Of a DNA stretch of 64,000 bases, positions 34,816 through 42,957 are shown in pieces. Positions within the stretch are counted from its first letter, which is position 1; each line of letters opens with the position of its first letter. The position numbers and the translations under genes are program-made. The DNA lies in contig NZ_CP025394.1 in NCBI RefSeq assembly GCF_002943525.1, forward strand, positions 2,604,001 to 2,668,000, in the 5' to 3' direction. A model generated the notes under the pieces. The model made no database searches and was not told the DNA's origin. It was given only the letters and a program-made list of their open reading frames with translations. The stretch is from Kitasatospora sp. MMS16-BH015. Its GTDB lineage: Bacteria; Actinomycetota; Actinomycetes; Streptomycetales; Streptomycetaceae.

Positions 34816-35485
34816 CGTCCACCGCCAGCCGGTAGCCGGCGCCGCGGACCGTCTCCACCGCCGCCCGCCCGAACGGCGCGTCGATCTTCCGCCGCACCGC
34901 GCTGACGTGCACCTCCACCAGGTTCAGCTCGCCCTCGAAGGCCGAATCCCAGACCTGCTCCAGGATCTCCCGCTTGGGCACCACCTCCCCGGCCCGCCGG
35001 GCCAGGTACTCCAGCACCGCGAACTCCCGCGAGGTGAGCCGGGCCTCGACCCCGCCCCGGGTGCAGAGCCGCCGGGCCGGGTCGATCACCAGATCGCCGA
35101 ACTCCATCGTCTGCGGGGCCCGCCGCCCCGTCCGCCGGACCAGCGCGCGCAGCCGGGCGAGCAGCACCACGTACGAGAACGGCTTGGAGAGGAAGTCGTC
35201 CGCCCCGGTGTCCAGCGCCTCGGCCTCGTCGTACTCGCCGTCCTTGGCGGTCAGCATCAGGATGCCCGCCTCCACCCCGGCCGCCCGCAGCCGGGCGCAG
35301 ACCCGGTAGCCGTTCAGCCCGGGCAGCATGATGTCGAGCACGATCGCGTCGTAGTCCTGCTCGGTGGCCAGCCAGAGCCCCTGCGGGCCGTCGTGGGCCA
35401 CGTCCACGGTGAAGCCCTCGGCCTCCAACCCCCGCTGCAGGGCGGCGGCCAGCCGCCGTTCGTCCTCGACCACCAGTACGCGCAT
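34808..35485 (-). CDS. OmpR family response regulator
   Basis: The 225-residue regulator has a receiver domain with Asp51 (IVLDIMLPG), acidic residues at 8-9 and Lys101 (FLSKPF), then an OmpR winged helix with EVHVSAVRRKID and the C-terminal TVRGAGYRL. It is encoded just before the kinase and divergent from a PepSY-like protein gene. TTCAGC direct repeats 45 bp upstream of its start are a likely binding site, implying autoregulation. Confidence 0.94.
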   Translation of the reverse strand: MRVLVVEDERRLAAALQRGLEAEGFTVDVAHDGPQGLWLATEQDYDAIVLDIMLPGLNGYRVCARLRAAGVEAGILMLTAKDGEYDEAEALDTGADDFLSKPFSYVVLLARLRALVRRTGRRAPQTMEFGDLVIDPARRLCTRGGVEARLTSREFAVLEYLARRAGEVVPKREILEQVWDSAFEGELNLVEVHVSAVRRKIDAPFGRAAVETVRGAGYRLAVDGG

Positions 35486-35530
35486 GGGGACAAGGGTCGC
35501 AAACCGAGCGACCGGGCGGCTGAAGAGGTC

Positions 35531-35557
35531 TTCAGCTCCCTTCAGCGCAGCTTCAGC
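35531..35557. promoter_or_regulatory. TTCAGC direct repeats, probable response regulator box
   Basis: TTCAGC occurs at 35531, 35541 and 35552, a spacing of 10-11 bp that places each copy on the same face of DNA. OmpR-family dimers bind such direct repeats. The array lies between the regulator gene and the divergent PepSY-like gene and could control both. Confidence 0.6.
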
Positions 35558-35577
35558 TTCGCGCCCGCATGCTCTGC

Positions 35578-35643
35578 TCTCGGCCGGGCGCGGTGCCCGG
35601 CCGGTACGAGTCTCGGCCGGGCGCGGTGTCCGGCCGGTACGAG
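35578..35643. repeat. 33-bp tandem duplication containing hairpins
   Basis: Two adjacent 33-bp copies (35578-35610, 35611-35643) differ at one base. Each contains CGGCCGGGC mirrored by GCCCGGCCG around GCGGT (imperfect in the second copy). The second copy ends at the GAGGAG ribosome site of the gene at 35652, so the 5' leader of that mRNA may carry two consecutive hairpins. Confidence 0.8.
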
Positions 35644-35651
35644 GAGCACAG

Positions 35652-36320
35652 ATGTCCCAGTCCTTCCCGCCTCCCCCACAGCCCGAGGCCCCGTCCTCCG
35701 GCGGCGCCGGCCCGCGCAAGCGGCTGGCCCGCCTGGTGCCCCGGCGGCGCGGCGCCCGCTGGGCGGCGCTGGCCGCCGCCGTGGTGATCGTCGGCGGCGG
35801 CGTCGCAGCGGTCGCCGTCGCCGAGCACCACCACCGCGCCGAGCAGGGCGGCGCCTTCGCCGCCGGCCACGGCAAGCGCACCGCCGCCGCCTGCGGCGCC
35901 GGTCGGCAGCACCAGGGCGGCCACGGCGAGCACGGCCGGGCCGACCAGGGCGCCGAGCACGGCAAGCGCGGCGAGCGCCTCGGCATGAACGGCGCCGCGG
36001 CCTGCGCCCCGGGCCACCGCCCGGCCGGCACCGCCAAGCCCGCCCCCGGCACCGGCAGCGCCGGTCAGCTCGCCCCCGCACCGCTGCCCGCCCTCCCCGC
36101 CGACCAGGCCGCCGCCAAGGCCGCGGCCGCCGTGCCCGGCGGCAAGGTGGAGAGCCTGTCGGCCGTCGGCCAGCAGGGCGGCGGCAGCGCCTGGCTGGCC
36201 GTGGTGCTCGGGCCGGACGGCGTCCGGCACCGGGTGACCCTGGCCGGCGCCGACGGCACCCCGACGAGCAACATCGTCACCGAGCAGACGCCTGCCGGTG
36301 GCCCGGCTGTCACCCACTAG
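35652..36320 (+). CDS. Membrane-anchored His-rich protein with PepSY-like C-terminus
   Basis: The 222-residue protein has a Pro-rich cytoplasmic start, one membrane helix (about 38-57) and an extracytoplasmic His/Gly-rich region (EHHHRAEQGG, HQGGHGEHG). Two cysteine-containing segments follow, then a C-terminal domain of about 70 residues (AAAKAAAAVPGGKVESLSAV ... VTLAGADGTP) resembling PepSY repeats. PepSY proteins often neighbour two-component systems and may modulate peptidases or sensors. The histidines could bind metal. ATG 35652 follows GAGGAG. It is divergent from the response regulator and is its most likely target. Confidence 0.7.
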   Translation: MSQSFPPPPQPEAPSSGGAGPRKRLARLVPRRRGARWAALAAAVVIVGGGVAAVAVAEHHHRAEQGGAFAAGHGKRTAAACGAGRQHQGGHGEHGRADQGAEHGKRGERLGMNGAAACAPGHRPAGTAKPAPGTGSAGQLAPAPLPALPADQAAAKAAAAVPGGKVESLSAVGQQGGGSAWLAVVLGPDGVRHRVTLAGADGTPTSNIVTEQTPAGGPAVTH

Positions 36321-36337
36321 GCGGACCCTGTACCGGG

Positions 36338-36364
36338 CCGGCTCCGAGGGGATCTCGGAGCCGG
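36338..36364 (+). terminator. Hairpin after the PepSY-like gene
   Basis: CCGGCTCCGAG (36338-36348) pairs perfectly with CTCGGAGCCGG (36354-36364) around a five-base loop, 17 bases after the stop codon. There is no T tract, which is usual for actinomycete terminators. Confidence 0.7.
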
Positions 36365-36544
36365 TCCCACACCGGCCTCGATGGCCTCATCTTCCGCGCC
36401 CCGCACCATAGTTCGGACTCGTACCACCACGCACCTCACCGCACCGCGCACAGCCGTTCCCGCGTACCACCGATCTCGGCGTTCGGGGGCCGAGAGTCCA
36501 TGGCCAGGCCCTTCCGCCGCGCTGAAGCCCCGAGAAGGAGCCTG

Positions 36545-37804
36545 ATGCCATCACGACGGACTCGGATCACCCTGGTGTCGGCCAGCGTGGGAGCCGGACA
36601 CGACGGGGCCGCCCGGGAACTCGCCAGGCGCCTCGGCGAGTTGGGGTACGCAGTGGACAGTCACGATTTCCTCGATCTGCTCCCGCCCGGCATCGGCCGA
36701 CTGCTGCGCGGCAGTTACGCCTTCGAGCTGAAGGTCGCGCCCTGGGCCTGGGGCGGGCTGCTCCGTGCGCTGGAGCGGCACCGCTCGTTCGGCGGGCTGG
36801 TCGGCCGCCTGTTCGCCCGCGCGGCGGCCCGCCGCACCCGGGCCGTGATCGGCCCCGACACCGCCGCCGTGGTCTCCACCTACCCGCTGGCCAGCCAGGC
36901 GCTCGGCGGGCTCCGCGCCGAGGGCGCGATCGGCGTGCCGGTGGTCACCTTCCTCACCGACATGTCGGTGCACCCGCTCTGGATCGGCGCCGGGGTCGAC
37001 CTGCACCTCGCCCTGCACCCGGTGGCCGCCGCCCAGGCCCGGCGGCACGGCGCGGCGGCCGTCGAGGTCTGCGGCCCACTGGTCGGCCCGGCCTTCCGGC
37101 CGGCCCGCTCGGCCGAGGAGCGGCAGGCCGAGCGGATCCGCTTCGGCCTCCCGCCGGACCGCCCGGTGGCCCTGGTGGTGGCCGGCTCCTGGGGCGTCGG
37201 CGAGGTGGAGCAGACCGCCCGCGAGATAGCCGCCTCCGGCCTGGCCGTCCCGGTCACCCTCTGCGGCCGCAACTCCGCCCTCCTGGCCCGCCTGCTGCGC
37301 GGCGCCACCGGCATCCCGCTCGGCTGGGTCGAGGACATGCCCGCCCTGCTGCGCAGCGCCGACCTGGTGGTGCAGAACGCGGGCGGCCTCACCTCCCTCG
37401 AAGCCCTAGCCAGCGGCGTCCCCGTGCTCAGCTACCGCTGCCTCCCCGGCCACGGCATCACCAACGCCGCCGCCCTCCACGAGGCCGGCCTGGCCACCTG
37501 GGTCCCCACCCCGGCCGCGCTCCCCCAGGCCCTCCGCGCCGCCCTGGCCGCCGGCAACGCCACGGCCACCCTCGCCGTCGGCAGCACCGGCCCGAGCAGC
37601 GACCGAGCCACCAGCCAGGGCCCGAGCACCGCGCCCACGGCCGCGTCCCTGCCCACGGCCGCCCCGAGCCCCATCGGTGCCCCCGCCCCGACCGCAGGCG
37701 ACTGGCCGCCGGCCATCACCGCCGACCGGCACCTCGCCCGCCTCGTCGGGCCCGCCCGTTCCTCCGCCACCCAGCTCGGCCGAGCCCTCAAGGAGGCCGC
37801 GTGA
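36545..37804 (+). CDS. MGDG synthase/MurG-like glycosyltransferase
   Basis: The 419-residue protein opens with RITLVSASVGAGHDGAARELARRL, the diagnostic start of monogalactosyldiacylglycerol-synthase-like GT28 enzymes. The C-terminal nucleotide-sugar site is WVEDMPALLRSADLVVQNAGGLTSLEALASGVPVL. It probably glycosylates a lipid or other acceptor at the inner membrane face. Residues about 345-390 are a Ser/Thr/Pro/Ala-rich linker unusual in the family. A GAAGGAG site precedes ATG 36545. The last four bases (GTGA) overlap the deacetylase start, so the two act together. Confidence 0.88.
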   Translation: MPSRRTRITLVSASVGAGHDGAARELARRLGELGYAVDSHDFLDLLPPGIGRLLRGSYAFELKVAPWAWGGLLRALERHRSFGGLVGRLFARAAARRTRAVIGPDTAAVVSTYPLASQALGGLRAEGAIGVPVVTFLTDMSVHPLWIGAGVDLHLALHPVAAAQARRHGAAAVEVCGPLVGPAFRPARSAEERQAERIRFGLPPDRPVALVVAGSWGVGEVEQTAREIAASGLAVPVTLCGRNSALLARLLRGATGIPLGWVEDMPALLRSADLVVQNAGGLTSLEALASGVPVLSYRCLPGHGITNAAALHEAGLATWVPTPAALPQALRAALAAGNATATLAVGSTGPSSDRATSQGPSTAPTAASLPTAAPSPIGAPAPTAGDWPPAITADRHLARLVGPARSSATQLGRALKEAA

Positions 37805-38583
37805 CCACCACGCTCCCGTCCACCAGGCCCCAGCCCCAAGCCCGCACCCTCGCCCGGGCCGCCGCGCGGCCCCGGGCACTCGTACTCGCCACCGGCGGGC
37901 TGGCCGCCGGGCTGGCGGTGGCGCACAGCCTGCCCGCGCTCACCTCGATCGGGCCGCTGCGCCCGCACCTGGCACCGGGCCTGAGCGGGGCCGGCCGCCG
38001 CGACCACGTGGCGCTCACCTTCGACGACGGGCCCGACCCCCGCTCGACCCCGCTCTTCCTCGAGGAGCTGGAGCGGGCCGGCGTCCGGGCCACCTTCTTC
38101 CTGCTCGGCCGGATGCTGCTCCGCGCCCCGGGCCTCGGCCGCGAGCTGGTGGCGGCCGGTCACGAGGTGGCCGTGCACGGCCTGCGGCACCGCCCGCTGC
38201 TGATCCGCTCGCCGCGCGCGACCCTCGACGACATTGCCCGCGCCCGCGACCTGGTCGCCGACCTGACGGGCCAGCAGCCCCGCTGGTACCGCCCGCCCTA
38301 CGGGGTGCTCAACCTCACGGCCCTGGCCGCCGCCCGCCACCTCGGCCTCGCCCCGGTGCTCTGGACGCACTGGGGCCGCGACTGGACGGCCAAGGCCACC
38401 CCGGAGTCGGTGCTGCGCACGATCACCCGCACGCCGTTGAGCGGCGGCACCCTGCTGCTGCACGACTCCGACTGCACCTCGGCCCCGGGTGCCTGGCGCT
38501 CGACCCTGGGCGCCCTGCCCGGCGTCCTCGACGCCTGCGCGGCCCAGGGCCTACGCGTCGGCCCGCTGCGCGAGCACCTCTGA
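37801..38583 (+). CDS. Polysaccharide deacetylase (NodB-like, carbohydrate esterase 4)
   Basis: The 260-residue enzyme has the NodB fold: TFDDGPDP with Asp75 (base) and Asp76 (metal), metal ligands His126 and His130 in VHGLRHRPLL, YRPPYGVLN, and the C-terminal LLLHDSD. It removes N- or O-acetyl groups from sugars. A hydrophobic segment at about 26-43 could be a signal anchor. Translational coupling to the glycosyltransferase suggests it trims that enzyme's product or acceptor, for example an N-acetylhexosamine lipid; that is inference. Confidence 0.92.
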   Translation: MTTTLPSTRPQPQARTLARAAARPRALVLATGGLAAGLAVAHSLPALTSIGPLRPHLAPGLSGAGRRDHVALTFDDGPDPRSTPLFLEELERAGVRATFFLLGRMLLRAPGLGRELVAAGHEVAVHGLRHRPLLIRSPRATLDDIARARDLVADLTGQQPRWYRPPYGVLNLTALAAARHLGLAPVLWTHWGRDWTAKATPESVLRTITRTPLSGGTLLLHDSDCTSAPGAWRSTLGALPGVLDACAAQGLRVGPLREHL

Positions 38584-38598
38584 CGCGCCGCTCCGGGG

Positions 38599-40029
38599 TC
38601 AGGCGGTCTCCGGGTGTGTCTGCACCCGGATCGTCGCGTACTGCTGCCGGACGGCCTTGCCGACCGCCGCCGAGTGGTACTGGTCGGGCTCCACCGTGAC
38701 GGCCTCCTGGAGCTCCCAGTGCGGCGGCTCGACGGTGCCGGCCAGCGCCCAGGCGGCCTGCCGGGCGGCGCCGCGGGCCGCGTAGTCGCCGGCGGGCGGT
38801 ATCACCACGGGCAGGTCGAAGAGCAGCGGCGCGATCTCCCGGACGGCGGCCAGCCGGCCGACCGCGCCGAGTAGGAAGACCCTCCGCAGCGGCACGCCCT
38901 GGGCCCGCAGCACGTCCAGCGCCTCGGCGATGTTGCAGAGCATGCCCTCCACCGCGGCCCGGGCCAGGTGCTGGGGCGCCATCGACTCGGCCCGCAGACC
39001 GGTCAAGGTGCCTGCGGCGCTGGGGAGTTTGGGGGTGCGCTCGCCGTCCAGGTAGGGCAGCAGCACCATCCCGTACGAGCCTGGGGTGGACTGCAGGGCC
39101 AGCTCACTGAGCCCGGCCAGGTCGGTGCCGAGGATGCCGGCCATCGAGCGCAGCACCTGGGCGGCGTTGAGGGTGCCGACCATCGGCAGGTGGTGGCCGG
39201 TGGCGTCGGCGAAGGAGGAGACGGCGCCGGTCGGGTCGACCACGGGCTGGTCGTGCACCGCGAAGACGGTGCCGTTGCCGCCCAGCGAGACCACGGCGTC
39301 GCCGGGGGTGAGGCCGAGGCCGAGCGCGGCGGCCATGTTGTCGCCCGTCCCGGCGGAGATCAGCAGGCCCTCGGGGGTGTGCCCGGCGGGCTCGTTGGGG
39401 GCCAGCACGTCCGGCACCCGGAGCTGGTGGCCGAGCGCGAGCTCGATCAGGTCCTGCCGGTACTCGCCGGTGACCGGCGACCAGTAGCCGGTGCCGGAGG
39501 CGTCGCCCCGGTCGGTGGTGCGGCGCTTGGGGTGGCCGAGCAGCTGCCAGACCAGCCAGTCGTGCGGCAGCAGCACCTCGGCGATCCGCTTGGCCGAGAC
39601 CGGCTCGTGGTCGGCCAGCCAGCGCAGCTTGGCGATGGTGTACGTCGGCGCGGGCACCGAGCCGATCGCCCGCACCCACGGCTCGGGGCCGCCGAGCGCG
39701 TCGATCAGGGCGGCGGCCGAACCGGCCGAGCGCGGGTCGTTCCAGAGCAGCGCCGGGCGCACCAGCACCCCGCCCGCGTCCAGCCCGATCAGGCCGTGCT
39801 GCTGGGCGGAGACGCCGATCGCGCGGACGCTCTCCAACAGCCCGCCGGTGGCCGCCTCGCCGAGCGAGTGCAGCCAGTTCTGCGGATCGGTCTCGGTGGC
39901 TCTGGCGTCCGGGCCCTCCTGCACCGGGTGCGGAGCACGGCCGTCGCGCAGCACGGCGCCGGTGTCGGCGTCGCACGCGACGATCCTGGTGCGAGTGGTC
40001 GAGCTGTCGATGCCCGCGACGATGGCCAT
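38599..40029 (-). CDS. xylB: FGGY family sugar kinase, xylulokinase-like
   Basis: The 476-residue kinase has the N-terminal phosphate motif AIVAGIDSSTTRTRIVACDA, the VSAQQHGLIGLD block specific to xylulokinases, the substrate segment LPHDWLVWQLLGH, and C-terminal FLLGAVGRLAAVREIAPLLFD. It phosphorylates xylulose or a related ketose with ATP in the cytoplasm. The conserved glycines of the C-terminal GGGS-like ATP loop read GAVGRL here, a mild deviation. No xylose isomerase or transporter lies nearby. It converges on the deacetylase gene. Confidence 0.9.
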   Translation of the reverse strand: MAIVAGIDSSTTRTRIVACDADTGAVLRDGRAPHPVQEGPDARATETDPQNWLHSLGEAATGGLLESVRAIGVSAQQHGLIGLDAGGVLVRPALLWNDPRSAGSAAALIDALGGPEPWVRAIGSVPAPTYTIAKLRWLADHEPVSAKRIAEVLLPHDWLVWQLLGHPKRRTTDRGDASGTGYWSPVTGEYRQDLIELALGHQLRVPDVLAPNEPAGHTPEGLLISAGTGDNMAAALGLGLTPGDAVVSLGGNGTVFAVHDQPVVDPTGAVSSFADATGHHLPMVGTLNAAQVLRSMAGILGTDLAGLSELALQSTPGSYGMVLLPYLDGERTPKLPSAAGTLTGLRAESMAPQHLARAAVEGMLCNIAEALDVLRAQGVPLRRVFLLGAVGRLAAVREIAPLLFDLPVVIPPAGDYAARGAARQAAWALAGTVEPPHWELQEAVTVEPDQYHSAAVGKAVRQQYATIRVQTHPETA

Positions 40030-40088
40030 GCCGAGATCATGCCTCAGCACGGGGCCCGGATGTCGGCGGGTCGGGCAAGTGTTGCCCA

Positions 40089-40123
40089 CTCGGTACCGGC
40101 GGGTAGCTCCCGCCGGTACCGAG
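40089..40123 (-). terminator. Strong hairpin between the YtxH-like gene and xylB
   Basis: CTCGGTACCGGCGGG (40089-40103) pairs perfectly with CCCGCCGGTACCGAG (40109-40123) around TAGCT. It lies downstream of the YtxH-like gene on the minus strand and about 60 bp upstream of xylB, so it probably ends the former transcript. Confidence 0.75.
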
Positions 40124-40218
40124 CCGACCCGACCCGTCGCGGTCAGTGCCGGACGGCACGCCCGCGGCCCGGGCCGGGCCGGGCACCCTCGTGCCGCCCG
40201 GGCCGGGCACCCTCGCGG

Positions 40219-40512
40219 TCAGGGCCGGACGGTGCCCCAGCTGTCGTCCTCGGCGTGCTGGCGGTTGAACAGTGCGACCCGGTCGGTGACCGCGTTCGGC
40301 AGCCGGTCACCGACCTTGTCGGCCACCGCTCCGGCGGCCTTGCCGGCCACCGCACCCACCTGGTGCCTGGCCTTGCCGGCCGCGTCCTGCACCCGGGGGT
40401 CCTGGGCGATCTGCCGGGCCGTCTTGGAGATCTGCTCGTACCGCTGCCGCCCCGCCCGGGCGCCCAGCACGTAGCCGATCCCGACTCCGACGACCAAGCT
40501 CAGCTTCCACAT
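40219..40512 (-). CDS. Small YtxH-like membrane-associated protein
   Basis: The 97-residue protein starts MWKLSLVVGVGIGYVLGARAGRQRYEQI, one glycine-rich membrane helix followed by an amphipathic Ala/Lys-rich helix, the layout of YtxH-domain proteins. Function is unknown; homologues in other bacteria are stress-linked. ATG 40512 has GGAAG and GTGGAAG upstream. It lies divergently before the tRNA-Asn genes. Confidence 0.75.
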   Translation of the reverse strand: MWKLSLVVGVGIGYVLGARAGRQRYEQISKTARQIAQDPRVQDAAGKARHQVGAVAGKAAGAVADKVGDRLPNAVTDRVALFNRQHAEDDSWGTVRP

Positions 40513-40702
40513 GCTCGGCTTCCACCCTTCCTTGCGGACTCTGCCGCATTGCCCTACCCGTCCGTCCCGGCGGCGAACCACCGGGCCGCTGGCGGGTCCG
40601 GGCCACGCGCTCCCCCCGCCGTCCCCCAGCATCCCCGCCAGGCCCGCCGCCCGCCCACCGGGCGCGCCGAGCGGGGGTCGAGCAGGTCAGCCGGGAAAGC
40701 GA

Positions 40703-40734
40703 TTGGCGGAGCACCCCCCTGAGTGCGCTAATGT
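40703..40734 (+). promoter_or_regulatory. Probable promoter of the tRNA-Asn pair
   Basis: A TAATGT -10 box at 40729-40734 lies about 57 bp upstream of the first tRNA-Asn. A TTGGCG (40703) stands 20 bp upstream of it, longer than the optimum, so the -35 assignment is weak. This is the only AT-rich stretch upstream of the tRNAs. Confidence 0.4.
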
Positions 40735-40791
40735 ATGTCCCGCAGCGAGCGCCGCAGGGCCGGGTGACCGACCCCCACAGCACCAGCTCAA

Positions 40792-40864
40792 TCCCCCATA
40801 GCTCAATTGGCAGAGCAGCCGACTGTTAATCGGCAGGTTATTGGTTCGAGTCCAATTGGGGGAG
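40792..40864 (+). tRNA. tRNA-Asn (GTT), copy 1
   Basis: The 73-base sequence folds into a full cloverleaf: acceptor TCCCCCA/TGGGGGA, D arm GCTC...GAGC, anticodon arm GCCGA-CTGTTAA-TCGGC with anticodon GTT, and T arm ATTGG-TTCGAGT-CCAAT. Discriminator base is G and CCA is not encoded. It is identical to copy 2. Confidence 0.97.
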
Positions 40865-40866
40865 CT

Positions 40867-40889
40867 CGGAAGGTCCACGTGGCCTTCCG
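40867..40889 (+). terminator. Hairpin between the two tRNA-Asn genes
   Basis: CGGAAGG (40867-40873) pairs with CCTTCCG (40883-40889), with an inner CCACGTGG self-complementary core. It may be a processing or partial termination signal within the tRNA pair. Confidence 0.5.
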
Positions 40890-40904
40890 GTGCTGCGCGT
40901 TCGA

Positions 40905-40977
40905 TCCCCCATAGCTCAATTGGCAGAGCAGCCGACTGTTAATCGGCAGGTTATTGGTTCGAGTCCAATTGGGGGAG
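40905..40977 (+). tRNA. tRNA-Asn (GTT), copy 2
   Basis: All 73 bases are the same as in copy 1, with anticodon GTT in the identical arm. The spacer between copies is 40 bases, so both are probably cut from one precursor. Confidence 0.97.
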
Positions 40978-41008
40978 CTTCACCCTGTGAGGGGTGAGTT
41001 GCGCAGAG

Positions 41009-41039
41009 CGAAGGCCCTCCGGTCACCGGAGGGCCTTCG
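41009..41039. terminator. Terminator hairpin after the tRNA-Asn pair
   Basis: CGAAGGCCCTCCGG and CCGGAGGGCCTTCG form perfect 14-bp arms around TCA, followed by TGTTTC. It terminates the tRNA transcript and can also serve the convergent protease gene. Confidence 0.85.
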
Positions 41040-41077
41040 TGTTTCCCGGGCCTCCCCGGGCCCCTCGGGCCGGGGCC

Positions 41078-41842
41078 TCAGGCGCCGGTGGCCTGGCGGT
41101 AGAGCTCGGCCACCCGGCGGTCGAAGGTGATGCTGTACGAGGTCTGGTCGGTCGCCCCGCCCTGCTCGTAACCGCCGATCACGCCGACCACCTGGCCGGA
41201 CTTGGTCAGCCAGGGGCTGCCGCTGGTGCCGTCGGTGTAGCCGTGGCAGTCGAACCGCTCCTGGGTGTCGCTGAACCGGCTGGTCCGGACGGAGCAGGTG
41301 ATCGGGGTCTCGCTGGTGCTCGGATAGCCGGTGACGGAGACCCGCAGACCGAAGCCCTGGTCGGTGGCCAGCTCGTTGCCCCCGAGCACGTCCTGGATCT
41401 GCCGGCCGTTCCGGGCGTCCACGGTGATGAAGGCCACGTCGTACTCCGGGTCCTCGGAGGCCGTCCAGTGCGGGTCCACGAAACTCCCGGTGGCCGTCCA
41501 ACTCCCGTACGGCGCCTGACCGTTGCGGTAGCCCGGCACGAAGACCAGGTCGTCGAGCCGACCGTTGACCGAGGTGTAGACGCAGTGCGCGGCGGTCACC
41601 AGAAGGTTGTGCCGGGGGCTGTCCACCACGCTGGCCGTGCAGCCGCGCTCACCACCCAGCTCGCCGAGGAAGAGGGTGCCGATCCGGTCGTCCGCCCCGC
41701 CCGCCTCGGCCGGCCGGGAGGTGGGCATGCCGTCCGGCCCGGCAGTGCCCGCGCCGGAGCAGCCGGCGAGCAGCGCCAGGGCGGCGGCCGTGGCCGCGCC
41801 GAGGCGGGCGGCCCGGCGGCCGAGGGACCGTACGCACGCCAT
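41078..41842 (-). CDS. Trypsin-like serine protease lipoprotein (V8/S1 type), paralogue A
   Basis: The 254-residue protein has a lipoprotein signal (LGAATAAALALLAGC) and the chymotrypsin-fold triad: His in LLVTAAHCVY, Asp in DPEYDVAFITVD and Ser in TDGTSGSPWL. Short length and the CTASVVDSPRHN start resemble secreted trypsin-like or glutamyl endopeptidases. It is anchored outside the membrane. It is related to the gene at 42091-42957, sharing the CTASVVDS, AAHCVY, YGSWTATGSFVDP-type and GTSGSPW blocks. Confidence 0.9.
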   Translation of the reverse strand: MACVRSLGRRAARLGAATAAALALLAGCSGAGTAGPDGMPTSRPAEAGGADDRIGTLFLGELGGERGCTASVVDSPRHNLLVTAAHCVYTSVNGRLDDLVFVPGYRNGQAPYGSWTATGSFVDPHWTASEDPEYDVAFITVDARNGRQIQDVLGGNELATDQGFGLRVSVTGYPSTSETPITCSVRTSRFSDTQERFDCHGYTDGTSGSPWLTKSGQVVGVIGGYEQGGATDQTSYSITFDRRVAELYRQATGA

Positions 41843-42090
41843 CCGCCGCTCCTCCCTCCTGCCGCGCCGCCGGTCGACGCGTGCGGAGGCAAGGTCTACC
41901 AGCCGGGCCGCCCCGGGCGCCAGCCTCGGGCGCCCACCGGCCCGGAAGCCACCCCGCAGGTGCCCACCGGGGCGCCCGCCCGGCCCAACCCCGCAGGTGA
42001 GAGCCGGTCAGCCGCCGGCCAGGCAGACGGCTCCAGGCGATCCGCGGCTTCAACGCCGACCCGGCGCGCGGCGTCAGCCGATCCGCAGCT

Positions 42091-42957
42091 TCAGCCGGTG
42101 GCCCGGTCGTAGAGCTGCTGCACCTCGTCGCCGAAGTAGCTGCTGTACGAGGTGTCGGGGCTGTCCCCGCCCTCCTGGTAGCCGCCGATCACGCCCACCA
42201 CCGTGCCGGTGTGGGTGTTCGGGTCGAGGTCGGTGATCCAGGGGCTGCCGCTGGTGCCGCCGGTGTAGTCGGGGCAGTCGATCCGCAGCTGGGTCGGGCT
42301 CTGCTCGGTGGTGTTGTTGACGCAGGTGATCGGCACGTCGCCGCTGCTCGGGTAGCCGGTCACCCGGACCGGCAGCCGGTAGCCCTTGTTGACACCCAGG
42401 GCGTTGGCCCCGAGCACCTGCTGCACCTGCTTGCCGCCCTGGGCCTGCACCACCGCGAAGGCCACGTCCAGGTCCGGGTTGCCCTGCTCCGACCAGCTCG
42501 GGTCCACCGTGATCGAGACCAGCGGCCAGACCCCGTTCGGGGTGTCGCCGTTGCGGTATCCGGGGATGAAGACGAGATCGCTGCGCTGGCCCGCGATCGG
42601 GTCGTAGACGCAGTGCGCGGCCGTGATGATCAGGTTGAGCCCGGCGCTGTCCACCACGCTCGCGGTGCAGAAGTGGTCGCCGTCGGCGTTGTGCGTGAAG
42701 ACGGCCCCGACCAGGCCGTTGGTCGGGGTGGCCTTGGCCGTCCTGGTCGTGCCCGCGTGCTTGGCGATCGCGCTCAGGATCCGATCCCGGGACCACCCGT
42801 GCGCGTCCCCCGAGGCGCTCGCCCCGGATTTGCTCGCCACCGGCGCCGCGCTGGGCGGGCCCCCGGCCGCCCCCGAGCCGCACCCGGCCGCCCCGAGGGC
42901 CAGCACCCCGGCCAGCAGCCCGCTCGTCCAGCCCCGCACCACCGCTCGGCCCGCCAT
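42091..42957 (-). CDS. Trypsin-like serine protease lipoprotein, paralogue B
   Basis: The 288-residue protein has lipobox LALGAAGC, a Ser/Ala-rich spacer, and the triad His (LIITAAHCVYD), Asp (NPDLDVAFAVVQ) and Ser (TGGTSGSPWI). It is somewhat longer than paralogue A because of a linker before the protease domain. ATG 42957 is chosen with GGAGG about 12 bases upstream, a little far. The 133-bp-plus gap to paralogue A, and the shared motifs, indicate an old tandem duplication. Confidence 0.88.
   Translation of the reverse strand: MAGRAVVRGWTSGLLAGVLALGAAGCGSGAAGGPPSAAPVASKSGASASGDAHGWSRDRILSAIAKHAGTTRTAKATPTNGLVGAVFTHNADGDHFCTASVVDSAGLNLIITAAHCVYDPIAGQRSDLVFIPGYRNGDTPNGVWPLVSITVDPSWSEQGNPDLDVAFAVVQAQGGKQVQQVLGANALGVNKGYRLPVRVTGYPSSGDVPITCVNNTTEQSPTQLRIDCPDYTGGTSGSPWITDLDPNTHTGTVVGVIGGYQEGGDSPDTSYSSYFGDEVQQLYDRATG

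Noticed and set aside
34472..36544. Reading the glycosyltransferase as a fusion protein of over 1,000 residues starting at 34472.
   Set aside because: The frame is open upstream only as antisense to the kinase and regulator genes; a GAAGGAG site and family homology place the start at 36545.
40792..40977. The identical tRNA-Asn pair as attL/attR of an integrated element.
   Set aside because: Only 40 bases separate the copies and there is no integrase or cargo; simple tandem duplication explains them.
41952..42093. Short direct repeats (CCCCGCAGGTG and GATCCGC-GCTTCA pairs) between the two protease genes.
   Set aside because: They are short, GC-rich and imperfect, within chance for this base composition, with no consistent spacing to promoters.
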